Shown here: piece after piece, positions 1 through 8,979 of the stretch | Layout: each line of letters starts with the position of its first letter | Numbering within the stretch: position 1 is the first letter of the stretch | NCBI GenBank assembly: GCA_945878135.1 | Contig: CAMDUL010000003.1 | Location: 69,972 to 133,971, forward strand | Length of the DNA: 64,000 nucleotides | DNA from: Chthoniobacter flavus | GTDB lineage: Bacteria; Verrucomicrobiota; Verrucomicrobiia; Chthoniobacterales; JACTMZ01 | Direction: 5' to 3' | Made by a program: the position numbers and the translations under genes | The notes under the pieces: model-generated | Database searches by the model: none | What the model was told of the DNA's origin: nothing | Seen by the model: the letters and a program-made list of their open reading frames with translations, nothing else

Positions 1-1805
1 CCCCATTCCGGGCGGTAGAAACGTTTGAGGACGAAAACCAGCTCTTTGATGTGCTGCGGGATGGTCTCGAGCCACGCATTGTAGTCCGCGGTGAAAGCGG
101 GTGACGGCGTCAGGAGTTTGATCACCGAGCCGAGCGAACGGTCGGGGCTCAGGATGAGCCGGCGGTCGCGGCCGCGGCGGGCCGGATCGGCATACCGGCC
201 GGAGTAGTCGCGCCGGATCAACTCGTCGACGCGGTCGAAGTCGGCCTTGCAGTCGGCCACGAAAATCGGTCCCGCCAGGATGGCATCGGAAATCGGCTTC
301 GAGATCTCCGACTTGCCGCCGCCGGAGACCGTGCAGGGTTTGTGGCAAAGCGTTCCCTCGGCCATCGTGCCGATGAGTCGCCAGGCGCGTCCCGCGGGCG
401 GCTTCTCCATGTGGATCTTGTATCCGCACGGGAGCACATAGCGGTGACCGAGACGGAGCGGAAGTTCGCACGCTTCGCCGTCCTTCTCCCAACGGACCTT
501 CTGCGAGAGCAACTGGAAGCGGGCGTTCTCCGGGACGTAGCAGATATCGGGGAAAAGACGGTCGACCGCGTAACCCTCGGGCCGGACTTCGACGGTGTCC
601 CCCAGAAGTTCCATGGACTCGGCAAACCCGCGCGGCATGTCCAGCGGCAGGTCTTTCGCGGCGATCTGCTCGGCGAGGTCGTAGCTGGGGAAGATGAGCG
701 CGCCGCCCGCGTGCTCCTCCTCGGCATTGCCGAAAAGGTTGGCCGCCATGCTCAGCTGGGTTTTTACCTCCTTCTTGCAGTAGCCGAAGTAGTTGTCCGA
801 AATGACCGTCACCACGACACCGTGCTCGTCGCGCGCCGTGACCTTGAACGCCGTGCCGTCGTTGTAGAGTTCGTCCCGCGATTTCCAACACATGCCGTCG
901 CGGCGCTGGCGCTCGGTGGCCTCGTCCCATGAGGGCAGACCGAGCTCCGCTTTGGTCAGCTTGTTGAGATGCGGAGCCAAAATGACGCAACCCGTGTGGC
1001 CGGTCCAATGCTCGGTATCGAGCGCCGCGTCGTTTTCCGGGAGATTCGGATCGCCCGCGTTGCCGAAGATGCTTTCGACAAAATCCAGATTGCAAACCAG
1101 CCCGCCGGGCACGAAGAACCGCACTTCCATGCTCTTCTCGGGAGTGACTCCATGCACTTCGGGACAGACCACCGGACGGAGCAGGAGGGAAACAAAGCAC
1201 TCCGCCGGTTCCGGAAGCGTCGAAGTGAAAGGCAACCGCATCAGCTCCGGCGGCGGTTTCAGCGCCGCTTGGAGCAAACGGCCGAAAACCGCCTTGGGCA
1301 CCGCTTTTTTATCGTCGGGCACGGGCAACCCGCCCTCGGTGACATGGAATATCCCCTGCGTCGTGCGCCGGTCGCTTTTCGGATTGTGCAGCACACCCTG
1401 GCGGACCCGGTAGGAGTTGATGATATCCGAGGAAAACTCGTCGCGGTCCGGCGGCAGCGACAACTGGCGCGCCAGACCATGGCGATCGAGGACAAAGGTC
1501 TGGTTCGGCAGACGCGGCACCTCCACCTCGTCCTGCAGGTAATCGTAGAGAAAATTCTGGAGGCGCGTATCCGCCGGGCAAAGGTGCCTGGCCAGCAAGC
1601 GGTCCTTCTCGCGGTGCAGGGCCATGAGTCCGCCGAGAAGATCGGCGAACTCGGCGTCGAGTTGCACCGGAAACGTCGGGCACCCGAGATCGCGCAGCTT
1701 GAGGTTGATGTAGTAGACGCGCCGCCGCACGGCGTCCGCATCCTCCCCGCCGCCCGCCGCGCCGCGCAACGGTCCGATTTTTTTCTCCAGGAGGTCGGTG
1801 GTCAT
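1..1805 (-). CDS. Large PPi-type phosphoenolpyruvate carboxykinase-like protein (3' end cut off)
   Basis: About 601 residues are visible; the gene enters from the right and runs off the left edge, so the C-terminal part is missing. Translation from the ATG at 1803-1805 gives a soluble protein with no signal peptide. Near residue 490 is the segment TVSGGGKSEIS, which resembles the kinase-1a P-loop of PEP carboxykinases (SGTGKT-type). Other distinctive stretches are RFFVPGGL near residue 227, HWTGHTGC near 267 and FGYCKKEVKTQ near 337, which I associate with the 1,100-1,200-residue PPi-dependent PEPCK family (interconverts PEP plus phosphate plus CO2 with oxaloacetate plus PPi). This rests on recalled family features, not a search. 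The only upstream neighbour is a divergent metal-ion transporter gene, which gives no functional hint. An in-frame upstream ATG at 1814-1816 is excluded because a TGA follows within a few codons. Confidence 0.6.
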   Translation of the reverse strand, partial: MTTDLLEKKIGPLRGAAGGGEDADAVRRRVYYINLKLRDLGCPTFPVQLDAEFADLLGGLMALHREKDRLLARHLCPADTRLQNFLYDYLQDEVEVPRLPNQTFVLDRHGLARQLSLPPDRDEFSSDIINSYRVRQGVLHNPKSDRRTTQGIFHVTEGGLPVPDDKKAVPKAVFGRLLQAALKPPPELMRLPFTSTLPEPAECFVSLLLRPVVCPEVHGVTPEKSMEVRFFVPGGLVCNLDFVESIFGNAGDPNLPENDAALDTEHWTGHTGCVILAPHLNKLTKAELGLPSWDEATERQRRDGMCWKSRDELYNDGTAFKVTARDEHGVVVTVISDNYFGYCKKEVKTQLSMAANLFGNAEEEHAGGALIFPSYDLAEQIAAKDLPLDMPRGFAESMELLGDTVEVRPEGYAVDRLFPDICYVPENARFQLLSQKVRWEKDGEACELPLRLGHRYVLPCGYKIHMEKPPAGRAWRLIGTMAEGTLCHKPCTVSGGGKSEISKPISDAILAGPIFVADCKADFDRVDELIRRDYSGRYADPARRGRDRRLILSPDRSLGSVIKLLTPSPAFTADYNAWLETIPQHIKELVFVLKRFYRPEW

Positions 1806-1909
1806 GACAAACTCATGGCCAGATTTAAAGCCTGATCTTCCGCGCGGCAAGGAACACCGGACCAGTTCGCGCTTGCCTCACCGCCGGCGCAAGGGCAGAG
1901 AGTCGCCTC

Positions 1910-2821
1910 ATGGGAGAGGAACTGCCCGCACCTTCCGCCGCCGCGGAGAAGAAATTCGCCATGGCCCTGTCCGTCGCCGCGGGCCTCGTGCTGCTCGCGC
2001 TCAAGGCCCTCGCGTGGGCTTGGACCGGTTCGACGGCGATCCTCAGCGATCTGGGCGAGAGCGCCGCGCACCTCGTGGCCGTGGGCTTCGCCGCCTACAG
2101 CCTGTGGCTGACCCTCCGCCCGGCCGATGCCAACCACCTCTACGGGCACGCCAAGGCCAGTTTCTTCTCCGCCGGATTCGAGGGCGCCGCCATCATCGCC
2201 GCGGCCGCCTACATCCTTTTCGAGGCGACGCGCGCGTTCATCCGCGGTCCGGAACTCTCGCATCTTCCGGTCGGTCTGGCTCTCACCGCGGTCACCGCCG
2301 TGCTCAACGGCGCGCTCGGACGCCATCTCGTGCGCACGGGGCGGCGGCGCGGGTCGATCATCCTCGAGGCCAACGGACACCATGTGCTAACCGATTGTTG
2401 GACCAGCCTCGGGGTTCTCGCCGCCCTCACGCTGGTCGCGCTGACCGGATGGACCTATTGGGACCCGCTTTTTGCCGTTGCCGCCGCGCTCAACATCCTC
2501 CTCTCCGGCCTCCGTCTCGTGCGGCGGAGTGTCAGCGGCCTGATGGATTCCGCCGACCCGGCCGTGCACCGCATCATCGAGGAAATCGTCTCGACCGAAA
2601 CCCGGCGCCACGGCATCAGCCACCATAACCTGCGCCACCGCAACATCGGCGATGCCCATCTGGTGGAACTTCATCTGACCTTTCCGAATGCGGTGCTCCT
2701 CCGCGACGCCCACCGCGTGGCGACGGAAGTCGAGGAGGCGCTGGAAAGGAACATCCACCCGGCGGCCCACGTCATCACTCACCTCGAGTGCGATGGAGAC
2801 CACGCAGACCGCGCGCCCTAG
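1910..2821 (+). CDS. Cation diffusion facilitator family metal transporter
   Basis: This 303-residue inner-membrane protein has the hydrophobic pattern of CDF transporters, which export divalent cations such as Zn2+, Fe2+ or Mn2+ in exchange for protons. The metal site appears as LSDLGESAAH in the second helix (Asp plus Glu in place of the usual Asp-Asp pair) and HHVLTDCWTS in the fifth helix (His and Asp). A cytoplasmic C-terminal domain of about 90 residues follows and ends in a His/Asp-rich tail. Length is normal for the family. The metal specificity cannot be read from the sequence, and the Asp-to-Glu change may shift it. The gene is divergent from the PEPCK-like gene, and its stop codon overlaps that of the next, convergent gene. 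Confidence 0.88.
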   Translation: MGEELPAPSAAAEKKFAMALSVAAGLVLLALKALAWAWTGSTAILSDLGESAAHLVAVGFAAYSLWLTLRPADANHLYGHAKASFFSAGFEGAAIIAAAAYILFEATRAFIRGPELSHLPVGLALTAVTAVLNGALGRHLVRTGRRRGSIILEANGHHVLTDCWTSLGVLAALTLVALTGWTYWDPLFAVAAALNILLSGLRLVRRSVSGLMDSADPAVHRIIEEIVSTETRRHGISHHNLRHRNIGDAHLVELHLTFPNAVLLRDAHRVATEVEEALERNIHPAAHVITHLECDGDHADRAP

Positions 2822-3372
2822 CCGCGCACCGCAAGATACTCCCGCGAGAGCCGCACGTAGCGCAGCGCCCACATCTTGATCTCGTCCTGCTCGGCTTCCG
2901 AAAGGCTGCGCACAATCTTGGCCGGCGTGCCGAGAACCAGCGAACCGGGCGGAACCTCCATGGCCTGCTTGACCGTGGCATTGGCGCCGATGATCGATCG
3001 CGTGCCGATGCGGGCACCGTCGAGGATGACCGCACCCATCCCGACGAGCACCTCGTCGGCCACCGTGCAGGCGTGCACGGTGGCCTGGTGTCCGACCGTG
3101 ACCAATTCCCCGATCACGGCCGGCAGGTCATCGGCCACGTGCACCACGGCGCCGTCCTGCACGTTGGATCGCGCCCCGAGGACGATGTGCGCCACGTCGC
3201 CGCGGAGCACCGCCCGGTGCCATACGCTGGCTTCGGGGCCGATCTCGACATTGGCCACCACGGTGGCGTCGGCAGCGATGTAGGCGTCCGGCGCGATGCG
3301 CGGCGCAGTCCGGATGTTGCGGGCGATGGTCGCGGAGAATTTCTCCATGGATCCGAACGTCTGATGGCTCAT
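2818..3372 (-). CDS. Gamma-carbonic anhydrase-like left-handed beta-helix protein
   Basis: The 184-residue protein consists of hexapeptide repeats forming a left-handed beta-helix, followed by a C-terminal alpha helix, as in the YrdA/PaaY/gamma-class carbonic anhydrase family. His residues in VVHVADD, VGHQATVHAC are placed as zinc ligands. These proteins are trimeric, cytoplasmic, and hydrate CO2 or have related but undefined roles. The start at 3372 (MSHQ) is used; an internal ATG eight codons later (MEKF) is an alternative. Its TAG stop and that of the convergent CDF transporter share one CTAG sequence, so the two genes end on top of one another. Exact substrate is unproven; enzymatic activity varies within the family. 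Confidence 0.85.
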   Translation of the reverse strand: MSHQTFGSMEKFSATIARNIRTAPRIAPDAYIAADATVVANVEIGPEASVWHRAVLRGDVAHIVLGARSNVQDGAVVHVADDLPAVIGELVTVGHQATVHACTVADEVLVGMGAVILDGARIGTRSIIGANATVKQAMEVPPGSLVLGTPAKIVRSLSEAEQDEIKMWALRYVRLSREYLAVRG

Positions 3373-3413
3373 GCCTCCAACGGGCCCGCGGCGCTCGCTT
3401 GTGTCAAACTATT

Positions 3414-3440
3414 TCCCCGCCGTAAATTTCCGGGCGGGGA
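3414..3440. repeat. Short inverted repeat between divergent genes
   Basis: Eight-base arms TCCCCGCC (3414-3421) and GGCGGGGA (3433-3440) are separated by 11 bases. The element lies between the gamma carbonic anhydrase start (3372) and the HU start (3534), so it sits in a divergent control region and could be an operator or a leader hairpin. There is no T-run to make it a convincing terminator. A TTGACA hexamer follows at 3453-3458, but I see no good -10 match 16-18 bases further on. Confidence 0.4.
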
Positions 3441-3533
3441 CGCAAAGGGCCATTGACACCACCATTCCACTCGGGGAAAAACTGCGCGGTCGTTGCACCG
3501 CAACCCCCCACCAACAACCCTCACCAGCAAACC

Positions 3534-3803
3534 ATGAACAAAGTAAAACTCACGGAATTCGTCCAGAAGGAACTCGGGAGCACCAAGGCCGATGCGGAAC
3601 GCGCCGTCAATGCGGTCGTCGAAGGCCTCAAGTCGCACCTCAAAAAAAGCCGGGTCATGCAACTCGTCGGCTTCGGGACTTTCAAAGTGGTCAACCGCAA
3701 GGCCCGCATGGGCGTGAACCCGAAGACCGGCGAACGCATCAAGATCAAGGCCTCGAAAGGCGTGAAGTTCGCCGCCGGCAAGGACCTCAAGGGCAAGCTC
3801 TGA
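3534..3803 (+). CDS. HU-family nucleoid DNA-binding protein
   Basis: The 89-residue protein starts [11 protein letters not shown] and carries the HU/IHF fold: an N-terminal helical pair, the VGFGTFKV beta strand, the [12 protein letters not shown] arm and a Lys-rich end. It bends and compacts DNA as a dimer. An upstream in-frame ATG at 3453 would add 27 residues absent from HU proteins, so the start at 3534 is preferred. The gene stands alone with a strong hairpin terminator right behind it, as expected for an abundant, separately transcribed nucleoid protein. HU and IHF subunits cannot be separated reliably by eye here. Confidence 0.93.
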   Translation: MNKVKLTEFVQKELGSTKADAERAVNAVVEGLKSHLKKSRVMQLVGFGTFKVVNRKARMGVNPKTGERIKIKASKGVKFAAGKDLKGKL

Positions 3804-3828
3804 TCCTTCCATCTTTCTCCGGGAAAAT

Positions 3829-3870
3829 CCCGTTTCGCCTCTTCGCGGAACGGGGTTCTTCATTTTTGTG
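3829..3870 (+). terminator. Rho-independent terminator after the HU gene
   Basis: A 10-base-pair stem is formed by CCCGTTTCGC (3829-3838) and GCGGAACGGG (3845-3854), with one G-T wobble and a six-base loop. It is followed by GTTCTTCATTTTT. It begins 25 bases after the HU stop and precedes the malate dehydrogenase gene. Confidence 0.72.
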
Positions 3871-3921
3871 CGACGGTTTTTAGTCGAGTCCGGACCGCAC
3901 TTTGCCCCAGAATCAACGACC

Positions 3922-4908
3922 ATGAAAAAAACCATCCGTGTTGCCGTAACCGGTGCCGCCGGCCAGATCGGTTATTCCATCCTCCCGCGCCTCGCCAGCG
4001 GCCAAGTCTTCGGGTTCGACCAACCGGTCATCCTCCAACTCATCGAGATCGAACCCGGCATGGCCGCCCTCCAGGGCGTGGCCATGGAACTGCAGGATGG
4101 CGCTTTCCCCCTCCTTGAGGGCATCGAGACGACAAGCGACCTCGACCGCGGTTTCGACGGCGTGAACTGGTCCCTGCTCATCGGCAGCGTGCCGCGCAAA
4201 GCGGGGATGGAGCGCAAGGAACTCCTCGGCATCAACGGGAAAATCTTCGTCGGCCAAGGCCGCGCGATCGAGAAGAACGCCGCGTCCGACGTCCGCATCC
4301 TCGTCGTCGGCAACCCGTGCAACACGAATTGCCTCATCGCCATGAACAATGCCCGGTCCATCCCGCGCGACCGCTGGTTCGCCATGATGCGGCTGGACGA
4401 GAACCGGGCCAAATCGCAACTCGCCCAGAAGGCCGGCGTCCCGTGGCGCGAGGTGACCAACATGGCCATCTGGGGCAACCACTCGAACACGCAATTCCCC
4501 GACTTCTTCAACGCCCGCATCGGCGGCCGGCCCGCACCGGATGTCATAAACGACAACGCGTGGCTCGAAGGCGACTTCATCAAGACGGTGCAGGAACGCG
4601 GCGCCGCCATCATCAAGGCGCGCGGGCTCTCTTCCGCTTTCTCCGCCGCCCACGCGGCCATCGAGACCGTGCGCAGCCTGGCCTCGGACACGCCGGAGGG
4701 CGACTGGCACAGCGTGGCCCTCTGCTCGGACGGCTCTTACGGCATCGAGGAGGGCCTGATTTGCGGGTTGCCTGTCCGGAGCAATAACCAGCAGGCCTCC
4801 ATCGTGCCGAACCTCCCGCACAACGCCTTCGCCCGCGAGCGGATCGACAAATCGGTCAACGAACTGAAGGAGGAACGCGCGATGGTCTCGGACCTCCTGC
4901 CGCAATAG
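3922..4908 (+). CDS. mdh: Malate dehydrogenase
   Basis: This 328-residue enzyme interconverts malate and oxaloacetate with NAD(H) in the TCA cycle. The N-terminal dinucleotide site is GAAGQIGY (residues about 10-17). The catalytic region includes [13 protein letters not shown] and the active-site His in [13 protein letters not shown]. Sequence and length match the subgroup of bacterial MDHs resembling the cytosolic eukaryotic enzyme. The ATG at 3922 is chosen because [11 protein letters not shown] is the expected beginning; an upstream in-frame start at 3868 would fall within the terminator region of the HU gene. It is convergent with the methyltransferase gene, with only six bases between. 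Confidence 0.95.
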   Translation: MKKTIRVAVTGAAGQIGYSILPRLASGQVFGFDQPVILQLIEIEPGMAALQGVAMELQDGAFPLLEGIETTSDLDRGFDGVNWSLLIGSVPRKAGMERKELLGINGKIFVGQGRAIEKNAASDVRILVVGNPCNTNCLIAMNNARSIPRDRWFAMMRLDENRAKSQLAQKAGVPWREVTNMAIWGNHSNTQFPDFFNARIGGRPAPDVINDNAWLEGDFIKTVQERGAAIIKARGLSSAFSAAHAAIETVRSLASDTPEGDWHSVALCSDGSYGIEEGLICGLPVRSNNQQASIVPNLPHNAFARERIDKSVNELKEERAMVSDLLPQ

Positions 4909-4914
4909 GGCGCA

Positions 4915-5550
4915 TCAAGTGTGCGCGGCCTCGCGCCGCGACGGCTTGCGGGGCTTTTTGCGCCGCTTGGGCTGCAGCGTGTTCTCCGACTTGTGGCAGG
5001 CCACGATGAACATCGGCGGGATGTTGGCCAGGAAGTATTCCACCTCGTGGGCTGCGAACATTCGGGTGTGGCCTTTGAGCTCCGGGGTCACTTGGTAGAC
5101 AATGAACTGCCCGTCCGGCTTCAATCCCTCGTGGACGGCGTGGAGGATTTCTTTCTTCTTCTTCGGCTCGAGATAGCTGAAAGGGATGCCTGAAATGACA
5201 TAGTCCGCCTCGAGGATGCCCAGCTCGCGCAACTCGTCGCGGAACGTGGCGGCGTCCTTCTCGTAGACGAGCACCCGGTCGTCGTCGCGGAACTGCTCGC
5301 GCAAATGCTCGGCGAGATGCGCGTCCAACTCGAAGACCAGCAACCGTGCATCCGGCGCCAGCCGTTCGGCCAGTTCCCGCGTGTAGCAGCCCTCGCCCCC
5401 GCCGAATTCGACCACCACCTTGGCGCGTTGGAAATCCACTTTGCCGAGCACGCGGCGGACGAGAGACTTGGAGCTGGGCACCACATAAGCAATCTTCAAC
5501 GGGTCGGCCAGAAAACGACGGAAGATGATGGAACTCATGGGTGGCAGCAT
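4915..5550 (-). CDS. PmtA-like class I SAM-dependent methyltransferase
   Basis: The 211-residue protein has a class I methyltransferase fold: motif I VVVEFGGGEGCYTREL near residues 46-61, an acidic strand end FELD, and a motif IV-like SGIPFSYL. The PSSK segment near the N-terminus and the NIPPMFIV segment near the end recall phospholipid N-methyltransferases of the PmtA type and related rRNA dimethylase-like proteins. The likely substrate is phosphatidylethanolamine or another membrane lipid, but this is inferred. A good ribosome site (AAGGA, eight bases before) supports the first ATG at 5550. The C-terminal 25 residues are very basic, which could favour membrane binding. It is convergent with mdh and divergent from the permease gene. 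Confidence 0.6.
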   Translation of the reverse strand: MLPPMSSIIFRRFLADPLKIAYVVPSSKSLVRRVLGKVDFQRAKVVVEFGGGEGCYTRELAERLAPDARLLVFELDAHLAEHLREQFRDDDRVLVYEKDAATFRDELRELGILEADYVISGIPFSYLEPKKKKEILHAVHEGLKPDGQFIVYQVTPELKGHTRMFAAHEVEYFLANIPPMFIVACHKSENTLQPKRRKKPRKPSRREAAHT

Positions 5551-5601
5551 GCTAGGAGTCCTTGCGATGCCGAATCAAGCGCAAGCTGGCCGCCGCCGGC
5601 C

Positions 5602-6900
5602 ATGACCGCCCCCCGGTCCGTCGGACTCGCCACCTGTGTCGCCTTGGTGGTGGCCAACATGGTCGGGACGGGAATTTTCACCAGCCTCGGCTTTCAAGTC
5701 GCGGCCATCCCCTCCCGTCCGGCCATCATGGCGCTCTGGACGCTCGGCGGCATTCTCGCTCTTTGCGGCGCCCTCTGCTACGCGGAACTCTCGGCCGCGT
5801 TCCCCCGCTCGGGCGGCGAATACCATTTCCTCGGCCGGATCTACCACCCATCGCTCGGATTCATGTCCGGGATGGTCTCGATCGTTGTCGGCTTCGCCGC
5901 ACCGGCCGCGCTCAGCGCCATGGCTTTCGGATCTTATCTGCAAGGCATCTTCCCCGCCCTCTCGCCGGTCGCGGCCTCCGCCGGCGTGGTGGTCATCGTC
6001 ACGCTCGTGCATTTGCGCAATCTGCGCGTCAGCAGCGTGTTCCAAGTCTTCTTCACCACGCTGAAGATCGCCCTCGTGTTCTTCCTCCTCGTCGCTCTTT
6101 TCGCGGCACCGGCCGCGCCGGCGACCCCGGCGGCGCCTTGGTCGTCCTACCTGCTGACTGCACCGTTTGCCGTTTCGCTGATGTTCACCCTTTACGCGTA
6201 TTCCGGCTGGAACGCCGCCACGTATATTCTCGGTGAAGTGCGGACGCCGGGCCGCGTCATTCCCGTCGCCCTGTCCGCCGGCACGGGACTGGTCATGGTT
6301 CTCTACCTCGGACTCAATGCCGCTTTCCTGCATGTCGCACCCGCGGGAGCGCTGGCCGGGCAACTCAATGTCGCGCAAGTCGCCGCGGAGAGCGTTTTCG
6401 GCGCCTCGGGAGGACGCTTGGTCGCCGCGGTCATCGCCCTGGGTCTCGTCTCGGCCATCAGCGCCATGATCTGGGCCGGCCCCCGGGTGGCCATGACCAT
6501 CGGCGAAGACTACCCGCACACGCTCGGCTGGCTGGGCCGGCGCACCGTTTCCGGCATCCCGGCTGCCGCGGTGCTGGCGCAGAGCCTGCTGACCCTCGTG
6601 CTCCTGTTCACCTCGACTTTCGAGCAGGTGCTTCTCTACACGCAGTTCGCGCTGCTCGCCTGCAGTTTTCTCACCGTCCTCGGCCTGGTGGTCTGCCGCT
6701 TCACCCAACCCGATCTTCCGCGTCCCTTCCGCGTCCCGCTCTACCCCCTGCCTCCCCTTCTTTTTCTCTCCATCAGCGCCTTCGCCATGATTCACACGGC
6801 AACGGTGAAACCGCTCGAGGCCGGCTGCGGCGCCCTCACACTCGCCGCGGGATTGGTCATTTACCGCTTGGTCGCGGCAAGGCAAAAGCAAGGCCGATGA
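5602..6900 (+). CDS. APC-superfamily amino-acid permease
   Basis: The 432-residue integral membrane protein has about 12 hydrophobic segments. It begins with the APC hallmark VALVVANMVGTGIFTSLGF in the first helix and has the helix 2-3 signature ending LCYAELSAAFPRSGGEY. This family imports amino acids or exchanges them for products. The substrate cannot be assigned. The ATG at 5602 is chosen because the preceding in-frame stretch is basic, non-hydrophobic and antisense to the methyltransferase gene. The stop overlaps the start of the following secreted-protein gene by four bases (ATGA), so the two are translationally coupled and may work together. Confidence 0.87.
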   Translation: MTAPRSVGLATCVALVVANMVGTGIFTSLGFQVAAIPSRPAIMALWTLGGILALCGALCYAELSAAFPRSGGEYHFLGRIYHPSLGFMSGMVSIVVGFAAPAALSAMAFGSYLQGIFPALSPVAASAGVVVIVTLVHLRNLRVSSVFQVFFTTLKIALVFFLLVALFAAPAAPATPAAPWSSYLLTAPFAVSLMFTLYAYSGWNAATYILGEVRTPGRVIPVALSAGTGLVMVLYLGLNAAFLHVAPAGALAGQLNVAQVAAESVFGASGGRLVAAVIALGLVSAISAMIWAGPRVAMTIGEDYPHTLGWLGRRTVSGIPAAAVLAQSLLTLVLLFTSTFEQVLLYTQFALLACSFLTVLGLVVCRFTQPDLPRPFRVPLYPLPPLLFLSISAFAMIHTATVKPLEAGCGALTLAAGLVIYRLVAARQKQGR

Positions 6901-8009
6901 AGCGACACCTCGCGCTCTGCCTGCTCGTGCTGACGGATCCCGCCCTCGCCGTGTCGCCGACCGAGTTGGGGGCATTCCTGGCCGGACGGGCACTTCCCCC
7001 GCAGAGTCCCCTGGCCGCCCTGCAGGAGTCCCCCGAATACCGCCAGCACGCCCGCGAATACGCCGCGCAGTGGTATCGCTATGACGATCTTTATTTCGCG
7101 CCCATGCGCTCGTGGTCGGCGGCCGAGTTGTCACCCCGCATCGGACCGACGTCGCGGGTCACGTATATGTTCGGCGGTCCGGACCTCGTCAGCCCGCTGG
7201 CCCTCTTTCCCGCGGCGCAGGCCTACGCGCTGGGCGGACTCGAACCCGTCGGCAAGCTGACCAACCCGCTCTCCCTCACGCCCGAGGAACTCCACGCCAG
7301 CCTCGCCATGCTGCGCAAATCGACCGAGGTCATCATGAACTTCAGCCATTTCATCACGAAGGACATGAAAACCGAACTGGCCGCGTCCCATTTCCAGGGC
7401 GTGTTCCCCATCATGCTGGTCTTCCTTTCCTTCACCGATGCCCGCATCGATCTGGCCGAGCGGCTTACCTTGCAACGCGACGGCACCCTCGCCCCGGGGG
7501 AATCTTCCGGCGGCCAACCCGCCCTGCGCATTGTTTTCCGCCCCGCGCCCGGCATGCCTCCGGCCGAGGTCGTCTACCTGCAGGCCAACCTCGCCGACAG
7601 CGCCCTCGTCTCGAACGCCGGCGTTCTTGCATGGCTCAAAGCGCAAGCTCCCGCCACCGGATACCTCAAAGCGGCGTCCTACCTCATGCACACCGGTGGA
7701 TTCACAACCATGCGCGACTTCCTGCTCGGCCACTGCTCGGCCATCGTGCAGGACGATTCGGGAATCCCCCTGTCCGTCTTCCGCGACCGGGACTGGCGCG
7801 TCATTCATTTCGGCGCCTACACCACCCCGCTCGAGATTTTCGCGAAATACGACCAACCCTCCCTCCGTTCCGCTTACAAAAGCGATGCCGTGTTCCCCCT
7901 GCCTTTCGGCTTCGGTTACCGCTGGCAGCGCGGGGAATCCACATTGCTCGTGGCCTTGCCGCCGGACGCCGCCCCGCGTGCTTTGCCCGCCCTCCCGCCA
8001 GATTATTGA
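6897..8009 (+). CDS. Uncharacterised secreted protein coupled to the permease
   Basis: This 370-residue protein begins with a signal peptide (MKRHLALCLLVLTDPALA) and has no further membrane span. Characteristic segments are TYMFGGPDLVSPLALFP, ALGGLEPVG and HGGF-type HTGGFTTMRDFLLGHC. I recognise these as typical of a conserved bacterial family of unknown function. No catalytic motif is obvious; two Cys and several His residues are scattered. It starts within the stop codon of the amino-acid permease gene, so it is probably co-expressed with it and may act in the periplasm. The 3' end is convergent with a frameshifted hydrolase gene three bases away. Confidence 0.65.
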   Translation: MKRHLALCLLVLTDPALAVSPTELGAFLAGRALPPQSPLAALQESPEYRQHAREYAAQWYRYDDLYFAPMRSWSAAELSPRIGPTSRVTYMFGGPDLVSPLALFPAAQAYALGGLEPVGKLTNPLSLTPEELHASLAMLRKSTEVIMNFSHFITKDMKTELAASHFQGVFPIMLVFLSFTDARIDLAERLTLQRDGTLAPGESSGGQPALRIVFRPAPGMPPAEVVYLQANLADSALVSNAGVLAWLKAQAPATGYLKAASYLMHTGGFTTMRDFLLGHCSAIVQDDSGIPLSVFRDRDWRVIHFGAYTTPLEIFAKYDQPSLRSAYKSDAVFPLPFGFGYRWQRGESTLLVALPPDAAPRALPALPPDY

Positions 8010-8012
8010 AGT

Positions 8013-8979
8013 TCACGCCCCGAAGAGACGGCGCAAAAATTCCGCATCGGAAAATCCCCGCCCGTCCCCGAGGCGGATGACGACCAAATCGCGGGATGGA
8101 ATCGCGTAAACGCGCTGGCCCCGCGTGCCGACCATGGTCAACAGGTCGGGCGGGGCCGGAACGGCTCAGGCATCCTTCGCGCCAAAACTCGGCACTCTGC
8201 TCGCGACCCAGCACCAATTCCACGTCGATTTCCCGCGAACCGCGGTTCAGCCAGAAACCCAAGGCATACATCCGGTTTGCCTCCGTGCCGCTGACCAAGA
8301 GCGCCCGCACGTCCCGCGGCCACTTCGCGCGCCGCATTCCAGCCAGCACTTCCCGTCCCGCAGGCAGCAACCCCGGCGCATCCATCCTCGCCCCCGTCGA
8401 AAAGAAAAACCGTCCTTTGCCATCCCGCGTCCATCGCGCAACCGCCTCGGCCCGCGCGCCCGGCACGAATTTCCGGATCCAACCCTCGAGCGACGAACCG
8501 CGCCGGGGCCGGACTTCCTCGGCCAGCACTTCCCAGTGCGACGGACCGTAGACGAAACGTCCGCTGCCACCGCGACGCAACTTGTCGAGCACCGGTTCTT
8601 TGTCCCGCAAACCCTGTGCATAAAATTCGCGGTGCGCCGGCGGCAAACCCGAGGTCTGGTTGAGCAACTCGGCCAAGACCGCGCCCCGCGCCGCACGGTG
8701 GGTGGCCGCTTGTCCCAGAGACAACCCTCCGGCCTTGGCATCGCGGATTACGCCGATCGAGACCAGGCTTTTGGTGATGCTGAAGACCCTCGGCGGCGGC
8801 GCCGCCGGATTCCGCTCCCGCTCGAAAATCGTCCGCCCAGCCTGCCAGACCAGCAGCCCGGTCTCACCCTTCGACGCGGAATAAGCCGCAGCATGGGCCA
8901 GTCCGGACGGCGCCAGGTCTGTCGCCTGCGCCACGCCGGCCGCGAGCCACAGCGTGAAGACGACCGCGCGTGGTGTCAC
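8013..8979 (-). pseudogene. Beta-lactamase-like serine hydrolase gene with a frameshift near 8150-8157
   Basis: From the ATG at 8979 the protein has a signal peptide ending in AQA, then the SxxK active-site motif in FSITKSL, then LNQTSGLPP, all typical of serine beta-lactamase/penicillin-binding-type hydrolases. The reading frame loses sense after CLSRSG near 8157. The expected C-terminal end (DLLTMVGTRGQRVYAIPSR, with the GTRGQ equivalent of the KTG box) continues one frame over and stops at 8013. Dropping one base in the run at 8148-8157 restores a 321-residue protein (CLSRSAPPDLLTM). In the unshifted frame translation would run on antisense through the convergent gene to about 7801. It could be a real mutation or a homopolymer read error. 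It overlaps the recR stop by four bases. Confidence 0.75.
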
